From assembly GCF_900142965.1 (NCBI RefSeq), contig NZ_FRCQ01000023.1, forward strand, positions 1 to 64,000: DNA of 64,000 bases. Direction: 5' to 3'. Below the pieces are notes generated by a model, which was given only the letters and a program-made list of their open reading frames with translations, was not told the origin of the DNA and did no database searches. Position 1 is the first letter of the stretch; every line of letters starts with the position of its first letter. The stretch is from Rhizobacter sp. OV335 (GTDB lineage: Bacteria > Pseudomonadota > Gammaproteobacteria > Burkholderiales > Burkholderiaceae_C). Made by a program: the position numbers and the translations under genes. This document shows positions 54,082 to 63,715 of the stretch, in pieces.

Positions 54082-54478
54082 TTTCGCCCTGTCGGGCGAG
54101 TCACTTTCATTTGAGCCCAAATGAAAGTAACCAAAGCAAAGGGCTTCAATACAACACCATACGGTTCGTTCTGTCCCGCTGCGGACAACATGGCCGCTTG
54201 GGCTGAAGCTCCACCTTGATTGGGATTGTTGGCCGTTCTTCTCCACCCAGCTCGCTGCGCATCGCCCGCATGACACGGCCGGTGCGAGACGATGCGAAGC
54301 GAGCGAGTCAAGTGGAGAGGGAGAGCAACAATCCCGATCAAGGGCCGATACACAGCGGCGTGTCCGTGTTGTCCGCAGCGGGACAGAACGAACCGCATGG
54401 TGTTGTATTCAAGCGCCTTTGCTTTGGTTACTTTCATTTGGCAAGGCAAATGAAAGTGACTCGCCCGACCGGGCGAAA
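54082..54478. repeat. 397-bp near-palindromic intergenic element
   Basis: The outer about 115 bp on each side are almost identical in inverted orientation (TTTCGCCC...GAGTCACTTTCATTTG, then ATGAAAGTAACCAAAGC, TACAACACCAT, TTCTGTCCCGCTGCGGACAA). The inner parts also match (TGATtGGGATTGTTG with GATcGGGATTGTTG), so nearly the whole element can fold as one long hairpin. Each arm contains its own small palindrome around CTTTCATTTG / CAAATGAAAG. It lies between convergent genes (kinase and hydrolase) and could act as a bidirectional terminator or be a miniature mobile repeat. Confidence 0.8.
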
Positions 54479-55137
54479 TCGAGCGCAGCCCTCACAGCCC
54501 GCAGCGACGCCGTCCACCCGACGATCCCACCTTGCGCACGGATCATCGCCAGCGTCGCCGCCTTGAACTGCGGGAAGTACGAGCCGGTCGCCTCCTCGAC
54601 CAGCAGGCATTCGTAGCCGCGGTCGTTGGCCTCGCGCATCGTCGTCTGCACGCACACCTCGGTCGTCACGCCGCCGAAGATCAGCCGCGTGATCTGCTGG
54701 TCCTGCAGAACCTCGGCCAGCCGCGTGCCGTAGAACGCGCCCTTGCCCGGCTTCGCGATCACCACGTCGCCGGGCTGGGGCATCAGCTCGGGCACGAAGC
54801 CGGCCCCCGGCTCGCCCTCGATCAGGATGCGCCCCATCGGCCCCGGGTCGCCGATGCGCAGGCTCGGCTTGCCGCGCAGCCGCTTGGCCGGCGGGCAGTC
54901 CGACAGATCCGGCCGGTGGCACTCCTGCGTGTGCACCACCAGCACGCCGATCGCGCGGCACAGCGCGACCAGCTCGGCCGCCGCCGGCACCACCGGCGCC
55001 AGCAGCGACACGTCGTTGCCGAGCGCCGCGCCGAAGCCGCCCGGTTCGATGAAATCGCGCTGCATGTCGATCATCACCAGCGCGGTGTGCGCCGGCTCGA
55101 ACTCGAACGGGCCCGGCAGGGCATCGACCTGGATCAT
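54409..55137 (-). CDS. Cysteine hydrolase (isochorismatase family), BiuH paralogue
   Basis: A 242-residue isochorismatase-fold hydrolase with Asp24 (MIDMQRDF), Lys129 (KPGKGAF) and Cys162 (TTEVCVQTT), the full triad. It is clearly related to the biuret hydrolase at 59234 but differs around the active site ([20 protein letters not shown]), so it may act on another carbamoyl or ureido compound. The last 22 or so residues ([20 protein letters not shown]...) are encoded by the right arm of the palindromic element at 54082. It is last in the nine-gene operon; its ATG overlaps the preceding stop. Confidence 0.88.
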   Translation of the reverse strand: MIQVDALPGPFEFEPAHTALVMIDMQRDFIEPGGFGAALGNDVSLLAPVVPAAAELVALCRAIGVLVVHTQECHRPDLSDCPPAKRLRGKPSLRIGDPGPMGRILIEGEPGAGFVPELMPQPGDVVIAKPGKGAFYGTRLAEVLQDQQITRLIFGGVTTEVCVQTTMREANDRGYECLLVEEATGSYFPQFKAATLAMIRAQGGIVGWTASLRAVRAALDFARSGESLSFALPNESNQSKGA

Positions 55138-56714
55138 CAATGGCTCCCGCCCATGAAGCCGCCGAGGACGTGACGGTCCGCCTGCAAGGCGTCGGCCTCG
55201 TGCACGATGCGCCCCTCGCTCATCACCGCGATGCGGTCCGACAGCGCGAGCAGCTCGTCCAGGTCCTCGCTGATCAGCAGCACCGCGCCGCCGCGGTTGC
55301 GCACGTCCATCAGCCGCTGGTGGATCTCGGCGACCGCCGCAAAGTCGAGCCCGAACACCGGGTTCGAGACGATCAGCACCTCGGCGTCGTCGCTCAGCTC
55401 GCGCGCCAGCACCGCGCGCTGCACGTTGCCGCCGCTCAGCGAACGGATCGGCGCCAGCTCGCCGCGCGTCTTGACGCCGAACTCGGCAATCAAACGGCGT
55501 GCGCGCTCGCGCAGCGCCGACGCGCGCAGCCAGCCGCCGCGCGCCGCGGGAGCGCGGTCGAAGGCGCGCAGGCCGATGTTGTCCGAGACGCTCAGCTCGC
55601 CGACGCAGGCGTTGCGCAGCGGCTCTTCCGGCAGGCTGCGCACCTTCAGGCGCTGGTTCTGCGCGCGCGTCGCGGCGAAGCGCTCGCGCTGCTCGCCGTG
55701 GCCGACCCACACCTCGCCCGACACGCGCCGGCGCTGGCCGACCAGCGCCTCGGCGAACTCGCGCTGTCCATTGCCCGAGACGCCGGCCACGCCGACGATC
55801 TCGCCCGCATGCACGCTCAGGCTCAGCCCATTGACCGCTGCCTGCCCGCGGTCGCCGTCGACCGTCAGCGACTCGATCGTCAACCGCGCCGCGCCGCGTT
55901 CCTGCACGGCGCGCTGCGGCGGCGCGAACTCGCGCTTCGCTTCGGCGGCCGTGTCGTCCGCCGCGCCGATCATCTCCGCTGCCAGCTGCCGCGGATCGGT
56001 CTCGGCCACGCGGTGCGCCGCCACCAGCCGCCCGCGGCGCAGCACGCTGACGTCGTCCGCATACGCAGTGACCTCGCGGAACTTGTGCGTGATCAGCACG
56101 ATGCTGCAATCGCCCGCATGCGCGCGGTCGCGCAGCAGGCCCAGCACTTCGTCGGCCTCCTGCGGCGTCAGCACCGAGGTCGGTTCGTCGAGGATCAGCA
56201 GCCGCGGCCTCAGCAACAGCTGCTTCAGGATTTCGAGCTTCTGCTTCTGCCCGGCCGACAGCTGCTGCGGCGTCGCATCGAGGTCGAGCTTGAACGGCGT
56301 GGTCTCGAGGAACGCGGTGAGTTCCTCGCGCACCCGAGGCCAGTGGATGACGGCCGGCAGCCGGCCACGCGCGAGCAGCAGGTTCTCGGCCACCGTCATG
56401 CCGGGCACCACGGTGAAGTGCTGGTAGACCATGCCGATACCGAGCTCGCGCGCGACCACCGGCGACGCGATGTCGCGCTCGCGGCCGTCGATCAGCACGC
56501 TGCCTTCTTCGGCGCGCTGCCAGCCGACGACGCACTTCACCAGCGTGCTCTTGCCGGCGCCGTTCTCGCCGAGCAGCGCATGCACGGTGCCGGGCCGCAC
56601 CGCGAGCGACACGCCGTCCAGCGCGGTGAAGGCGCCGAAGCGCTTGGTGAGTTGATACGTGTCGAGCGCCAGCGCACCGGTCGCCCGCGGCACCGGGTCC
56701 ATCGGCGCGGTCAT
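55137..56714 (-). CDS. ABC transporter, tandem ATP-binding protein (BMP/nucleoside type)
   Basis: A 525-residue protein with two ABC domains. The first has Walker [10 protein letters not shown], signature [12 protein letters not shown] and Walker [14 protein letters not shown]. The second has [10 protein letters not shown] in place of a full Walker A, LSGGNVQR as signature and VSNPVFGLD in place of Walker B. This degenerate second half is normal for YufO/RbsA-type ATPases. It should energise the two BMP-type permeases encoded at 59941 and 60861, from which it is separated by four genes. It overlaps the hydrolase start by one base. Confidence 0.9.
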   Translation of the reverse strand: MTAPMDPVPRATGALALDTYQLTKRFGAFTALDGVSLAVRPGTVHALLGENGAGKSTLVKCVVGWQRAEEGSVLIDGRERDIASPVVARELGIGMVYQHFTVVPGMTVAENLLLARGRLPAVIHWPRVREELTAFLETTPFKLDLDATPQQLSAGQKQKLEILKQLLLRPRLLILDEPTSVLTPQEADEVLGLLRDRAHAGDCSIVLITHKFREVTAYADDVSVLRRGRLVAAHRVAETDPRQLAAEMIGAADDTAAEAKREFAPPQRAVQERGAARLTIESLTVDGDRGQAAVNGLSLSVHAGEIVGVAGVSGNGQREFAEALVGQRRRVSGEVWVGHGEQRERFAATRAQNQRLKVRSLPEEPLRNACVGELSVSDNIGLRAFDRAPAARGGWLRASALRERARRLIAEFGVKTRGELAPIRSLSGGNVQRAVLARELSDDAEVLIVSNPVFGLDFAAVAEIHQRLMDVRNRGGAVLLISEDLDELLALSDRIAVMSEGRIVHEADALQADRHVLGGFMGGSH

Positions 56715-57484
56715 GCCTTCATCTCCCGCCGAAAGACTTCCAGCGTGTGCGCCTTCACGCGCACGAAGCGCTCGTCCGACACCGCCTCCGGCAGCCGCGG
56801 CCGCGGCATGTCGAAGGGCACGAACTCGGCGATGCGCGTCGGCCGGCGCGTCAGCAGCAGGATGTGGTCGGCCAGGAACACCGCGTCTTCCAGGTCGTGC
56901 GAGACGATCACCATCGTCACGCCGGTCGCGAGGTGCGCCTCCTGCAGTTTTTCGCGGATGAACAGCGTCATCTCGAAATCGAGCGCCGAGAACGGCTCGT
57001 CGAGGAACATCACCTCCGGCCGCGGCGCCAGCGCCCGCATGATGCACACCGTCTGCATCTGCCCGCCCGACAGCTCGTACGGGTAGCGCTTCAGGTCGAA
57101 GCGGATCTCGAACAGCTTCACCAGTTCGTCGACCCGCTCGCGCACCTGCGCTTCCTTCATGCCCTTGCGGCGCAGCGGGTAGGCGATGTTGTCCCAGGCG
57201 CTGATCCACGGGAACAGCGCATCGCGGTAGTTCTGGAACACGTAGCCGATGTTGGTCTGCTTCAGCGTCTTGCCGTCGAACAGGATCTCGCCGGCGTCCG
57301 GCGGGATCAGCCCGGCGATCATGTTCATCAGCGTGGACTTGCCGCAGCCGTTGGGTCCGAAGATCGACACGATCTCGCCGCGCGGCAGGTCGAGGTTGAA
57401 GTCGGTGTACAGCGGCGCGCCGGCGAACGACTTGCTCAGCCCACGGATCGTCACGTGCGGCAGGTGGAGCACCGGGCCGCTCAT
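56711..57484 (-). CDS. NitT/TauT-type ABC transporter ATP-binding protein
   Basis: This 257-residue ATPase resembles SsuB/TauB/NrtD: Walker [11 protein letters not shown]-loop [11 protein letters not shown], signature [12 protein letters not shown], Walker [13 protein letters not shown] and H-loop [12 protein letters not shown]. It belongs to the permease encoded upstream and the binding protein at 58269. Its start overlaps the permease stop and its own stop overlaps the next ATPase gene by four bases each. Confidence 0.92.
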   Translation of the reverse strand: MSGPVLHLPHVTIRGLSKSFAGAPLYTDFNLDLPRGEIVSIFGPNGCGKSTLMNMIAGLIPPDAGEILFDGKTLKQTNIGYVFQNYRDALFPWISAWDNIAYPLRRKGMKEAQVRERVDELVKLFEIRFDLKRYPYELSGGQMQTVCIMRALAPRPEVMFLDEPFSALDFEMTLFIREKLQEAHLATGVTMVIVSHDLEDAVFLADHILLLTRRPTRIAEFVPFDMPRPRLPEAVSDERFVRVKAHTLEVFRREMKA

Positions 57485-58251
57485 GCCTTGCCGCTCCAGT
57501 GGATCAGCTTCTTCTCGACCAGCAGGAACGCGAGGTTCAGCAGGTAGCCGAGCGCGCCGGTGATCAGGATCGAGGTGTACATGTCCTTCACGTTGAAGAC
57601 CTGCTGCGCATCGATGATGCGGTGGCCGAGGCCGGTCTCGGAGCCGATGAACATCTCGGCGACGATGACGATCACCAGCGCCATCGACACCGCGCTGCGC
57701 AGCCCGACGAAGGTCTGCGCGAGGCTCTCCATCAGCATCACGTCCTTGAACACATGCCAGCGCGACACGCCCATGATCTGCGCCGCCATCACCCGCGTCT
57801 TCTTCGCGTTCATCACGCCGTACGCGCTGTTGAACAGCACGATCAGCATCGCGCCGAAGCTCGCGATCGCGATCTTGTTGATGTCGGTGATGCCGAAGAT
57901 CAGCATGAACAGCGGGATCAGCGCCGAGCTCGGCGTCGAGCGGAAGAAGTCGATCACGAACTCGACGCTGCGGTACGCGAGCTCGGAGCTGCCGAGCAGC
58001 ACGCCCAGCGGCACGCCGATCAGCACCGCGATGCCGAAGGCGGCCAGCGTGCGCCAGAGCGTGGACAGCAGGTCCGGCAGGATCGCGCCGCTCGTCACCG
58101 CACCCCACAGGTAGGCGAGCGTCTCGCCGGGCGGCGGCAGCAGCACCGGCTTGATCCACTTGGCCGAGATCACCAGCTCCCACAGGCCGAACAGCAGCAG
58201 CGGGCCGATCAGCGGCAGCAGCCTTCGGTCCATCAGTCGCGAGACGTTCAT
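57481..58251 (-). CDS. NitT/TauT-type ABC transporter permease
   Basis: A 256-residue inner-membrane protein with six hydrophobic segments and the SsuC/TauC-type motif RSTPSSALIPLFMLIFGI, followed by the EAA loop region MGVSRWHVFKDVML. It would form the channel for the binding protein encoded 17 bp upstream. The substrate is inferred from context to be a ureide or related nitrogen compound. Confidence 0.92.
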   Translation of the reverse strand: MNVSRLMDRRLLPLIGPLLLFGLWELVISAKWIKPVLLPPPGETLAYLWGAVTSGAILPDLLSTLWRTLAAFGIAVLIGVPLGVLLGSSELAYRSVEFVIDFFRSTPSSALIPLFMLIFGITDINKIAIASFGAMLIVLFNSAYGVMNAKKTRVMAAQIMGVSRWHVFKDVMLMESLAQTFVGLRSAVSMALVIVIVAEMFIGSETGLGHRIIDAQQVFNVKDMYTSILITGALGYLLNLAFLLVEKKLIHWSGKA

Positions 58252-58268
58252 GGCGCGGCCTCCGGGGG

Positions 58269-59237
58269 TCAGGCGGTGTAGAGCAGCGGCTTCACCGGCA
58301 CCGCGCGCGAGAAGATCTTGCGCTCGGTGAACACGTCGAAGAACTTCTGGAAGGCCTCGATGTCGCTCGGCTTGAACTCGTTGTAGAGCGTGAAGCCCGA
58401 CAGCGGCACCTCCTTCACCAGCGACGCGTCGATCGACGTGAAGCCGTCGAGGTGGTTGCGCGACTCCTCGGGGTTCTTGCGCACATGCTCCACCGCCTTC
58501 GCGTACGCGGCGATGTACTTCTTCGCGTCGGCCGGGCGCTCCTTCAGCAGCGTCGTGGTCACGCTGGCTGAGCCGCCGAACCACGGTGCATCGGCATCGC
58601 CGAGCACGTACTTGCTGATCACGCCGGTCTCGAGCACGCGCGTCAGGCCCTTCAGGCGGCCCGCGGTGCCGGTGGGCTCGAGCGTGTAGACCGCGTCGAT
58701 CTGCCCGCCGACGAGGGCCGGTACGTGCTGGCCGACCGGCAGCTCGGTGACCTGCGGGCTCGCGACACCGTTCTTCTCGAGCATGATCTTCGCGAGCGTG
58801 ACGTTCTGGATGCCGGGGCCGCTGGCGATCCGCTTGCCCTTCAGGTCGGCGAGCGACTTGATCGGGCTGTCCTTCGCGACGACGAACTCGTCGAGCACCA
58901 GCTTGTGGTTCGACGGGTTGCTGCAGATGATCTTGAAGAGGCCGGGCGAGGTGATCTCGGCCAGTGCCAGCACGGCCGACGCGGTGCCGTTGGCCGAGCC
59001 GTGGATGCGGCCGGAGATCATCGCCTCGGCGACCTGCTGGGCGCTGGAGAACTTGACGCCTTCGACATCGAGGCCGGCCTCCTTGAAGGTGCCGAGCTCG
59101 AGGCCAGCGTACAGCGGCAGGCCGCTCGCGATCGGCCAGTAGCCGATCAGGATCTTGTCGTCCGCGGCGCGGGCGAAGGAGGCCGCGCCGAGCGAGGCGG
59201 CAGCGAGGGTTTGCAGGGTGCGGCGGCGGGTGATCAT
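58269..59237 (-). CDS. NitT/TauT-type ABC substrate-binding protein (NMT1/SsuA-like)
   Basis: A 322-residue periplasmic protein with a twin-arginine-type signal ([20 protein letters not shown]) and the SsuA/NMT1 fold: [55 protein letters not shown]1-like proteins bind sulphonates, pyrimidines or nitrogen heterocycles. It lies directly after biuH, overlapping it by four bases, which ties the transporter to ureide metabolism. Confidence 0.9.
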   Translation of the reverse strand: MITRRRTLQTLAAASLGAASFARAADDKILIGYWPIASGLPLYAGLELGTFKEAGLDVEGVKFSSAQQVAEAMISGRIHGSANGTASAVLALAEITSPGLFKIICSNPSNHKLVLDEFVVAKDSPIKSLADLKGKRIASGPGIQNVTLAKIMLEKNGVASPQVTELPVGQHVPALVGGQIDAVYTLEPTGTAGRLKGLTRVLETGVISKYVLGDADAPWFGGSASVTTTLLKERPADAKKYIAAYAKAVEHVRKNPEESRNHLDGFTSIDASLVKEVPLSGFTLYNEFKPSDIEAFQKFFDVFTERKIFSRAVPVKPLLYTA

Positions 59238-59944
59238 GGGGACTGCTCCTGGTGAATCTGGATCGCATCGATCAATGCATTCGAATCGGCCACCGCGCCG
59301 AACACCCCGCCCTGCATCGTCACCATCTTCAGCGCCGCGAGGTGGTTGCCGAGGTCGGTCGCGGCGGTGCAGTCGGAGAGGATCAGGCACTCGTAGCCGC
59401 GGTCGTTCGCGTCGCGCATCGTGGTGTGCACGCAGACGTCGGTGGTGATGCCGGTCAGCACCAGGTTGCGGATGCCGCGGGTGCGCAGGATCAGCTCGAG
59501 GTCGGTCGCGTAGAACGAGCCCTTGCCGGGCTTGTCGATCACCGGTTCGCCGGGCAGCGGCGCGAGCTCGGGGATGATTTCCCAGCCCGGTTCGCCGATC
59601 GTCAGGATGCGACCGCAGGGCCCGACATCGCCGATGCCGATGCCGTCGGTGCCGATCCGGCGCGAGCGCCAGCGCTTGTTGGCCGGCAGGTCGCTCAGGT
59701 CCGGGCGATGGCCTTCGCGGGTGTGGATCAGCAGGTGGCCGGCCTCGCGCATCGCGGCCATCAGGCGCTGCAGCGGCGCGATCGGCGCGCGCGTCAGGCC
59801 GATGTCGTAGCCCATCTTGTCGACATAGCCACCCTTGCCGCAGAAGTCGACCTGCATGTCGATCACGATCAGCGCGGTGTTGTCGGCGCGCAGGTCGCCG
59901 TCGAACGGCCAGCGGTAGGGATCAGCCTGCACGTAGCGGCTCAT
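59234..59944 (-). CDS. biuH: Biuret hydrolase BiuH
   Basis: A 236-residue cysteine hydrolase with Asp29, Lys138 and Cys171. The N-terminal [34 protein letters not shown] and [17 protein letters not shown] match what I remember of rhizobial BiuH, whose reported triad Asp36/Lys142/Cys175 aligns here. It converts biuret to allophanate and ammonia, the substrate of AtzF. Genes for import proteins overlap it on both sides by four bases. Substrate assignment is from recalled similarity, not a search. Confidence 0.85.
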   Translation of the reverse strand: MSRYVQADPYRWPFDGDLRADNTALIVIDMQVDFCGKGGYVDKMGYDIGLTRAPIAPLQRLMAAMREAGHLLIHTREGHRPDLSDLPANKRWRSRRIGTDGIGIGDVGPCGRILTIGEPGWEIIPELAPLPGEPVIDKPGKGSFYATDLELILRTRGIRNLVLTGITTDVCVHTTMRDANDRGYECLILSDCTAATDLGNHLAALKMVTMQGGVFGAVADSNALIDAIQIHQEQSP

Positions 59945-60864
59945 CGCGAGACTCCGAGCTCCGCCGGCGCGCCCTTGACCGTACGCGTCGGCGAGCAGGT
60001 CCACACCAGGATCGCGAGCGTCAGCACGTACGGCACCGCATTGAAGAGGTAGTAGCCGCTGCTGATGCCCACCGACTGCAGCGCAGGCCCGAGCGCGCCG
60101 GCGCCGCCGAACAGCAGCGCGGCACCCAGGCAGCGCCACGGGCTCCAGCGCGCGAAGATCACCAGCGCCACCGCGATCAGCCCCTGCCCGCTCGACAGCC
60201 CTTCGTTCCAGCTGCCGGGGTAGTGCAACGACAACGACGCACCGCCCAGCCCCGCGATGAAGCCGCCGACCACCGTGGCGGCGATGCGGATGCCGTTGAC
60301 CGAGTAGCCGAGCGAGCGCGCCGCATCGCTCGAGTCGCCGGCCATGCGCAGCACCAGGCCCCAGCGCGTCGCCTTGAAGCCCCACGCGAGCAGCGCCGCG
60401 ATCGCGACGCCGATCGGGAACAGCGCGTTGATCTGCAGCGCCGAGCGGATCTGCGCCGAACTGCTCCACTCGCCCAGCGCCAAGGCCGGGATCTGCGGCG
60501 CCTGCGGCTGGATCAGCGGCTTGCCGAGGTAGAACGCGAGCCCGCTGCCGAGCAGCATCAGCGCGATGCCGGTGGCGATGTCGTTGACGCGCGGCAGCGA
60601 GCACACCAGGCCGTGCAGCAGCGCGAGCGCCGCGCCCGACAGGCCGCCGACCAGCACGCCGACCCAGGCCGAGCCGCTGAGGTACGCGCCGCCGAAGCCG
60701 CTCATCGCCGAGAACACCAGCACGCCCTCGAGGCCGAGGTTGATGCGGCCGGCCTTCTCGGTGACGCATTCGCCGAGGCTGACCATCAGGAACGGCGTGC
60801 CGACACGGACCGCGCCGCCGAGCACGGCGATCAGCACGTTGAAGAAGAGTTCGGTGCTGGTCAT
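59941..60864 (-). CDS. BMP-type ABC transporter permease (second)
   Basis: This 307-residue protein has about nine hydrophobic segments and the family motifs [39 protein letters not shown] and [20 protein letters not shown]. It is of the YufQ/NupC type (nucleosides, purines and similar). It pairs with the permease encoded upstream, overlapping by four bases. Confidence 0.92.
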   Translation of the reverse strand: MTSTELFFNVLIAVLGGAVRVGTPFLMVSLGECVTEKAGRINLGLEGVLVFSAMSGFGGAYLSGSAWVGVLVGGLSGAALALLHGLVCSLPRVNDIATGIALMLLGSGLAFYLGKPLIQPQAPQIPALALGEWSSSAQIRSALQINALFPIGVAIAALLAWGFKATRWGLVLRMAGDSSDAARSLGYSVNGIRIAATVVGGFIAGLGGASLSLHYPGSWNEGLSSGQGLIAVALVIFARWSPWRCLGAALLFGGAGALGPALQSVGISSGYYLFNAVPYVLTLAILVWTCSPTRTVKGAPAELGVSR

Positions 60865-61952
60865 GTGCTCACCTGTGCAGAGGCCGGCACGACGACCGGT
60901 GCCGCAGCCGGCGTCGCCCGCACGACGAACAGCTTGCCGCGCAGCGCCTCGCTCGCGAGGATCAGCAGGAACGCGAAACCCTGCAGCACCAGCACCGACG
61001 CATCGGGCAGGTCCATGCGCCGCTGCAGCAGGCTGCCGGCCGCGCCGAAGCCGCCGAACAACACCGCCACCGGCATCACCACCCACGGGTTGTGGCGCGC
61101 GACGAAGGACACCAGGATGCCGCTGTAGCCGAGGCCGGCGATCAGTGCGGCGTTCGCGCTGGTGTGCACCGCCAGCACCTCGATGCCGCCGGCGAGCCCG
61201 GCGCACGCGCCGCCGATCGCACAGGCGATGACGATCAGCCGCGTGCCCGGCAGGCCGACCAGCAGCGCGGCGCGCAGGTTGCCGCCGACCACGCGCGTCG
61301 CGAAGCCGGACGGCGTCTGGAACAGCCACAGGCCGAGCGCGATGCAGGCGACGATGCCGAAGGCCAGGCCCCAGTGGATGTCGCTGCCGCCGATGCCGCC
61401 GATCAGCAGCGCGTCGGCGATCGGCCGGGTCGACGGCTTGTTCAGGCTGGCCGGGTCGCGCAGCGGGCCTTCGACGAGGTGTTTGAAAAGGGCGATGGCG
61501 ATGTACGCGAGCAGCAGGCTGCTGATCGTTTCGTTGACGCCGCGCCGCTGGCGCAGCACGCCGACCAGCGCGATCCAGCCCGCACCGGCCGCGCCGGCGG
61601 CGAGCAGCAGCAGCGCGCTGCCGAACGCATTGGCGGGCGGCGTGATGACGGAGGGCAAGGTCGCGCACGCGAGGCCGCCCAGCACCAGTGCGCCCTCGCC
61701 GCCGATCACGACCAGGCCGGCGCGCGCGGGGACCGCGACGCACAGCGCGGTGAGCATCAGTGGTGCCGCGCGCTGCAGCGAGTTCTGCCACGAGAACCAG
61801 TCGCCGAACGCGCCCTTGAACAGCAGCGTCCACGCGTCGACCGGGCTCTTGCCGCCGAACCACACGAAGGCACCGAACAGCAGCAGCGCACCGCCCATCG
61901 CGAGCAGCGGCAGCGCGACCGATTCCAGCGTTTCGGCGTGGCGCGCGTTCAT
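60861..61952 (-). CDS. BMP-type ABC transporter permease (first)
   Basis: A 363-residue membrane protein of the YufP/NupB type with [39 protein letters not shown] and [19 protein letters not shown] at 61952 follows the binding-protein stop by one base; an upstream start at 61985 overlaps that gene. The C-terminal 20 residues are Ala/Pro/Val-rich. Confidence 0.92.
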   Translation of the reverse strand: MNARHAETLESVALPLLAMGGALLLFGAFVWFGGKSPVDAWTLLFKGAFGDWFSWQNSLQRAAPLMLTALCVAVPARAGLVVIGGEGALVLGGLACATLPSVITPPANAFGSALLLLAAGAAGAGWIALVGVLRQRRGVNETISSLLLAYIAIALFKHLVEGPLRDPASLNKPSTRPIADALLIGGIGGSDIHWGLAFGIVACIALGLWLFQTPSGFATRVVGGNLRAALLVGLPGTRLIVIACAIGGACAGLAGGIEVLAVHTSANAALIAGLGYSGILVSFVARHNPWVVMPVAVLFGGFGAAGSLLQRRMDLPDASVLVLQGFAFLLILASEALRGKLFVVRATPAAAPVVVPASAQVST

Positions 61953-61953
61953 C

Positions 61954-63093
61954 TCAGGCGCCGGTCTTGCCGACGACGCCTTCAACGAGGTAGTTCATTC
62001 CTTCGAGCGTGGCATCGGTCTGCTTGAACACCTTGCCCGCCTCGATGATCGTCTTGCCGGCGTTGTCCTTCAGCGGCCCCTTGAAGATGTCGAAGCTGCC
62101 CTTCAGCATCGCGGCCTTCACGTCGTCGGCCGCCTTCTTCGCCGGCGCCGACACCATCGCGCCGTATGGCGAGGGCTTCACGAAGCCTTCCTTCAACCCA
62201 CCGCGCACGAAGTTCGGATGCGGCTTGCCGGTGCGCGCCGCGTCGATGATGGTCTTGTACGCGGTGATCCAGTTCCACTCGGCGCCGGTGAGGTACGCGG
62301 CCGGCGCGAGCTTGGCCTGGCTCGCGTGGTAGCCGCAGACGAACTTGCCGCGCTTGGCGGCGGTCTCGACGATCACCTTCGGCCCGTCGACGTGCATCGT
62401 GAACACGTCGACGCCCTGGTCGGCGAGGCTGTTGGTGGCCTCGGCCTCCTTGACCGGCATCGACCAGTCGCCGGTGAAGATCACCGTGGTCGTGATCGAC
62501 GGGTCGACCGAGCGCGCGCCCATCGTGAACGCGTTGATGTTGCGCAGCACCTGCGGGATCGGCTTGGCCGCGATGAAGCCGAGCTTCTTGCTCTTGCTCA
62601 TGTGGCCGGCGACGACGCCGTTCAGGTACTGGCATTCGTCGATGTAGCCGAAGAAGCTGCCGGTGTTCTTCGGGTGCTTGCCCTCGGTCCACATGCCGCC
62701 GCAATGCGCGAAGCGCACGTTCGGATTCTTGCCCGCCACCGCGAGCATGTGCGGGTCGAAGTAGCCGAACGAGGTGGGGAACAGCAGCGTCGCGCCGTCC
62801 TGCGAGATCATGCCCTGCATGGCCTTCTGCACGGCCGTGGTCTCGGGGACGTTCTCTTCCTCGACCGCCTTGATGCCGGGCAGCTTCTTGATCTCGGCCA
62901 CCGCCTCGGCATGCGCCTGGTTGTAGCCGAAGTCGTCCTTCGGGCCGACGTAGATGAAGCCGACGGTGATCGGCGCCTGCGCGTTCGCGAGGCTGCCGAA
63001 GCCACCCAGCGCGAGCGCCGCGCCGGCGCCCTTCAGCACATCCCGCCGATGGAGTCCGGCCGCTGCACTCTCGTGCGTCATGTCATGCGTCAT
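61954..63093 (-). CDS. BMP family ABC transporter substrate-binding protein
   Basis: A 379-residue exported protein with a twin-arginine-like signal (RRDVLKGAGAALALGGF) and the BMP/PnrA fold: ITVGFIYVGPKDDFGYNQAH, FFGYIDECQYLNGVVAG and GDWSMPVKEAEATNSLADQG. Family members bind nucleosides, purines or related compounds. AGGAG seven bases before the ATG at 63093 fixes the start. It is the first gene of the nine-gene operon, with a GntR-type palindrome 97 bp upstream. Confidence 0.92.
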   Translation of the reverse strand: MTHDMTHESAAAGLHRRDVLKGAGAALALGGFGSLANAQAPITVGFIYVGPKDDFGYNQAHAEAVAEIKKLPGIKAVEEENVPETTAVQKAMQGMISQDGATLLFPTSFGYFDPHMLAVAGKNPNVRFAHCGGMWTEGKHPKNTGSFFGYIDECQYLNGVVAGHMSKSKKLGFIAAKPIPQVLRNINAFTMGARSVDPSITTTVIFTGDWSMPVKEAEATNSLADQGVDVFTMHVDGPKVIVETAAKRGKFVCGYHASQAKLAPAAYLTGAEWNWITAYKTIIDAARTGKPHPNFVRGGLKEGFVKPSPYGAMVSAPAKKAADDVKAAMLKGSFDIFKGPLKDNAGKTIIEAGKVFKQTDATLEGMNYLVEGVVGKTGA

Positions 63094-63188
63094 CTCTGCG
63101 CTCCTGTGCGTCACCGCGTGGGAGGGTTCGCAGGAGTCGTGCCCGTTCGCCAGTGCACGATCCCGATCGCCCCTGTTTAGAACACCTT

Positions 63189-63200
63189 CTTGTATACATG
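63189..63200. promoter_or_regulatory. Candidate GntR/FCD operator upstream of the BMP operon
   Basis: CTTGTATACATG, centred on TGTATACA, lies 96-107 bp upstream of the first gene of the minus-strand operon. It matches the dyad before atzF (46097) at 10 of 12 positions, so the GntR regulator at 50028 may control both halves. Confidence 0.55.
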
Positions 63201-63372
63201 CAACGGGCGTGCCAGCCGGAAGGCGTGGGGCAGAGCGGGGAGAGACGGTGGATGCGTACGGTGCGAGGATCCCAAACGGGGGCGCGAGGCGGAGGCCGAG
63301 CGCCAAGCGCGGGCGGCGTGGCACCAAAAGCGACCAGCCTGAAAGCCCGGACCGCGGCCGGCCGATGGCCAG

Positions 63373-63677
63373 CTGCCAGTCCGCAGCGACAACCCGCTTC
63401 TGCCACTGGACGAGGCGACGATCCCGCGCTCGGTGCGCAAGATCGGCCGGCTGGCGTGGTGCACGAGGCCGCCACGCCATGCGGCATTGGCGCCGAGATC
63501 GCGGCGATCGTTGGAGAGAAGGTGTTCACGTCGCTGAAGGCGCCGGTCCGGCGCATCACCCAAGACGCACCGGCCGCAGCGTCTTGGGTGCTGGAGCAGG
63601 CGGGGGTGCCGCAGGCCAAGACGATCGTGCGGGCAGCGATCGAGCCGGTCGATGCGCAGATTGCGGATATCGCCTGA
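63373..63677 (+). pseudogene. Remnant of a 2-oxoacid dehydrogenase E1-beta subunit, C-terminal end
   Basis: Two frames together read LLPLDEATIPRSVRKIGRLA and VVHEAATPCGIGAEIAAIVG, continuing KVFTSLKAPVRRIT and ASWVLEQAGVPQAKTIV, the pattern of the transketolase-C domain of pyruvate/acetoin dehydrogenase E1-beta. The change of frame falls at about 63454, and the first two-thirds of the gene are absent. No E1-alpha or E2 gene is adjacent. It is a decayed fragment. Confidence 0.7.
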
Positions 63678-63715
63678 CCGTGGCGGTTGCTCTGCCGGTG
63701 GTCGCTCCGCGGGTG

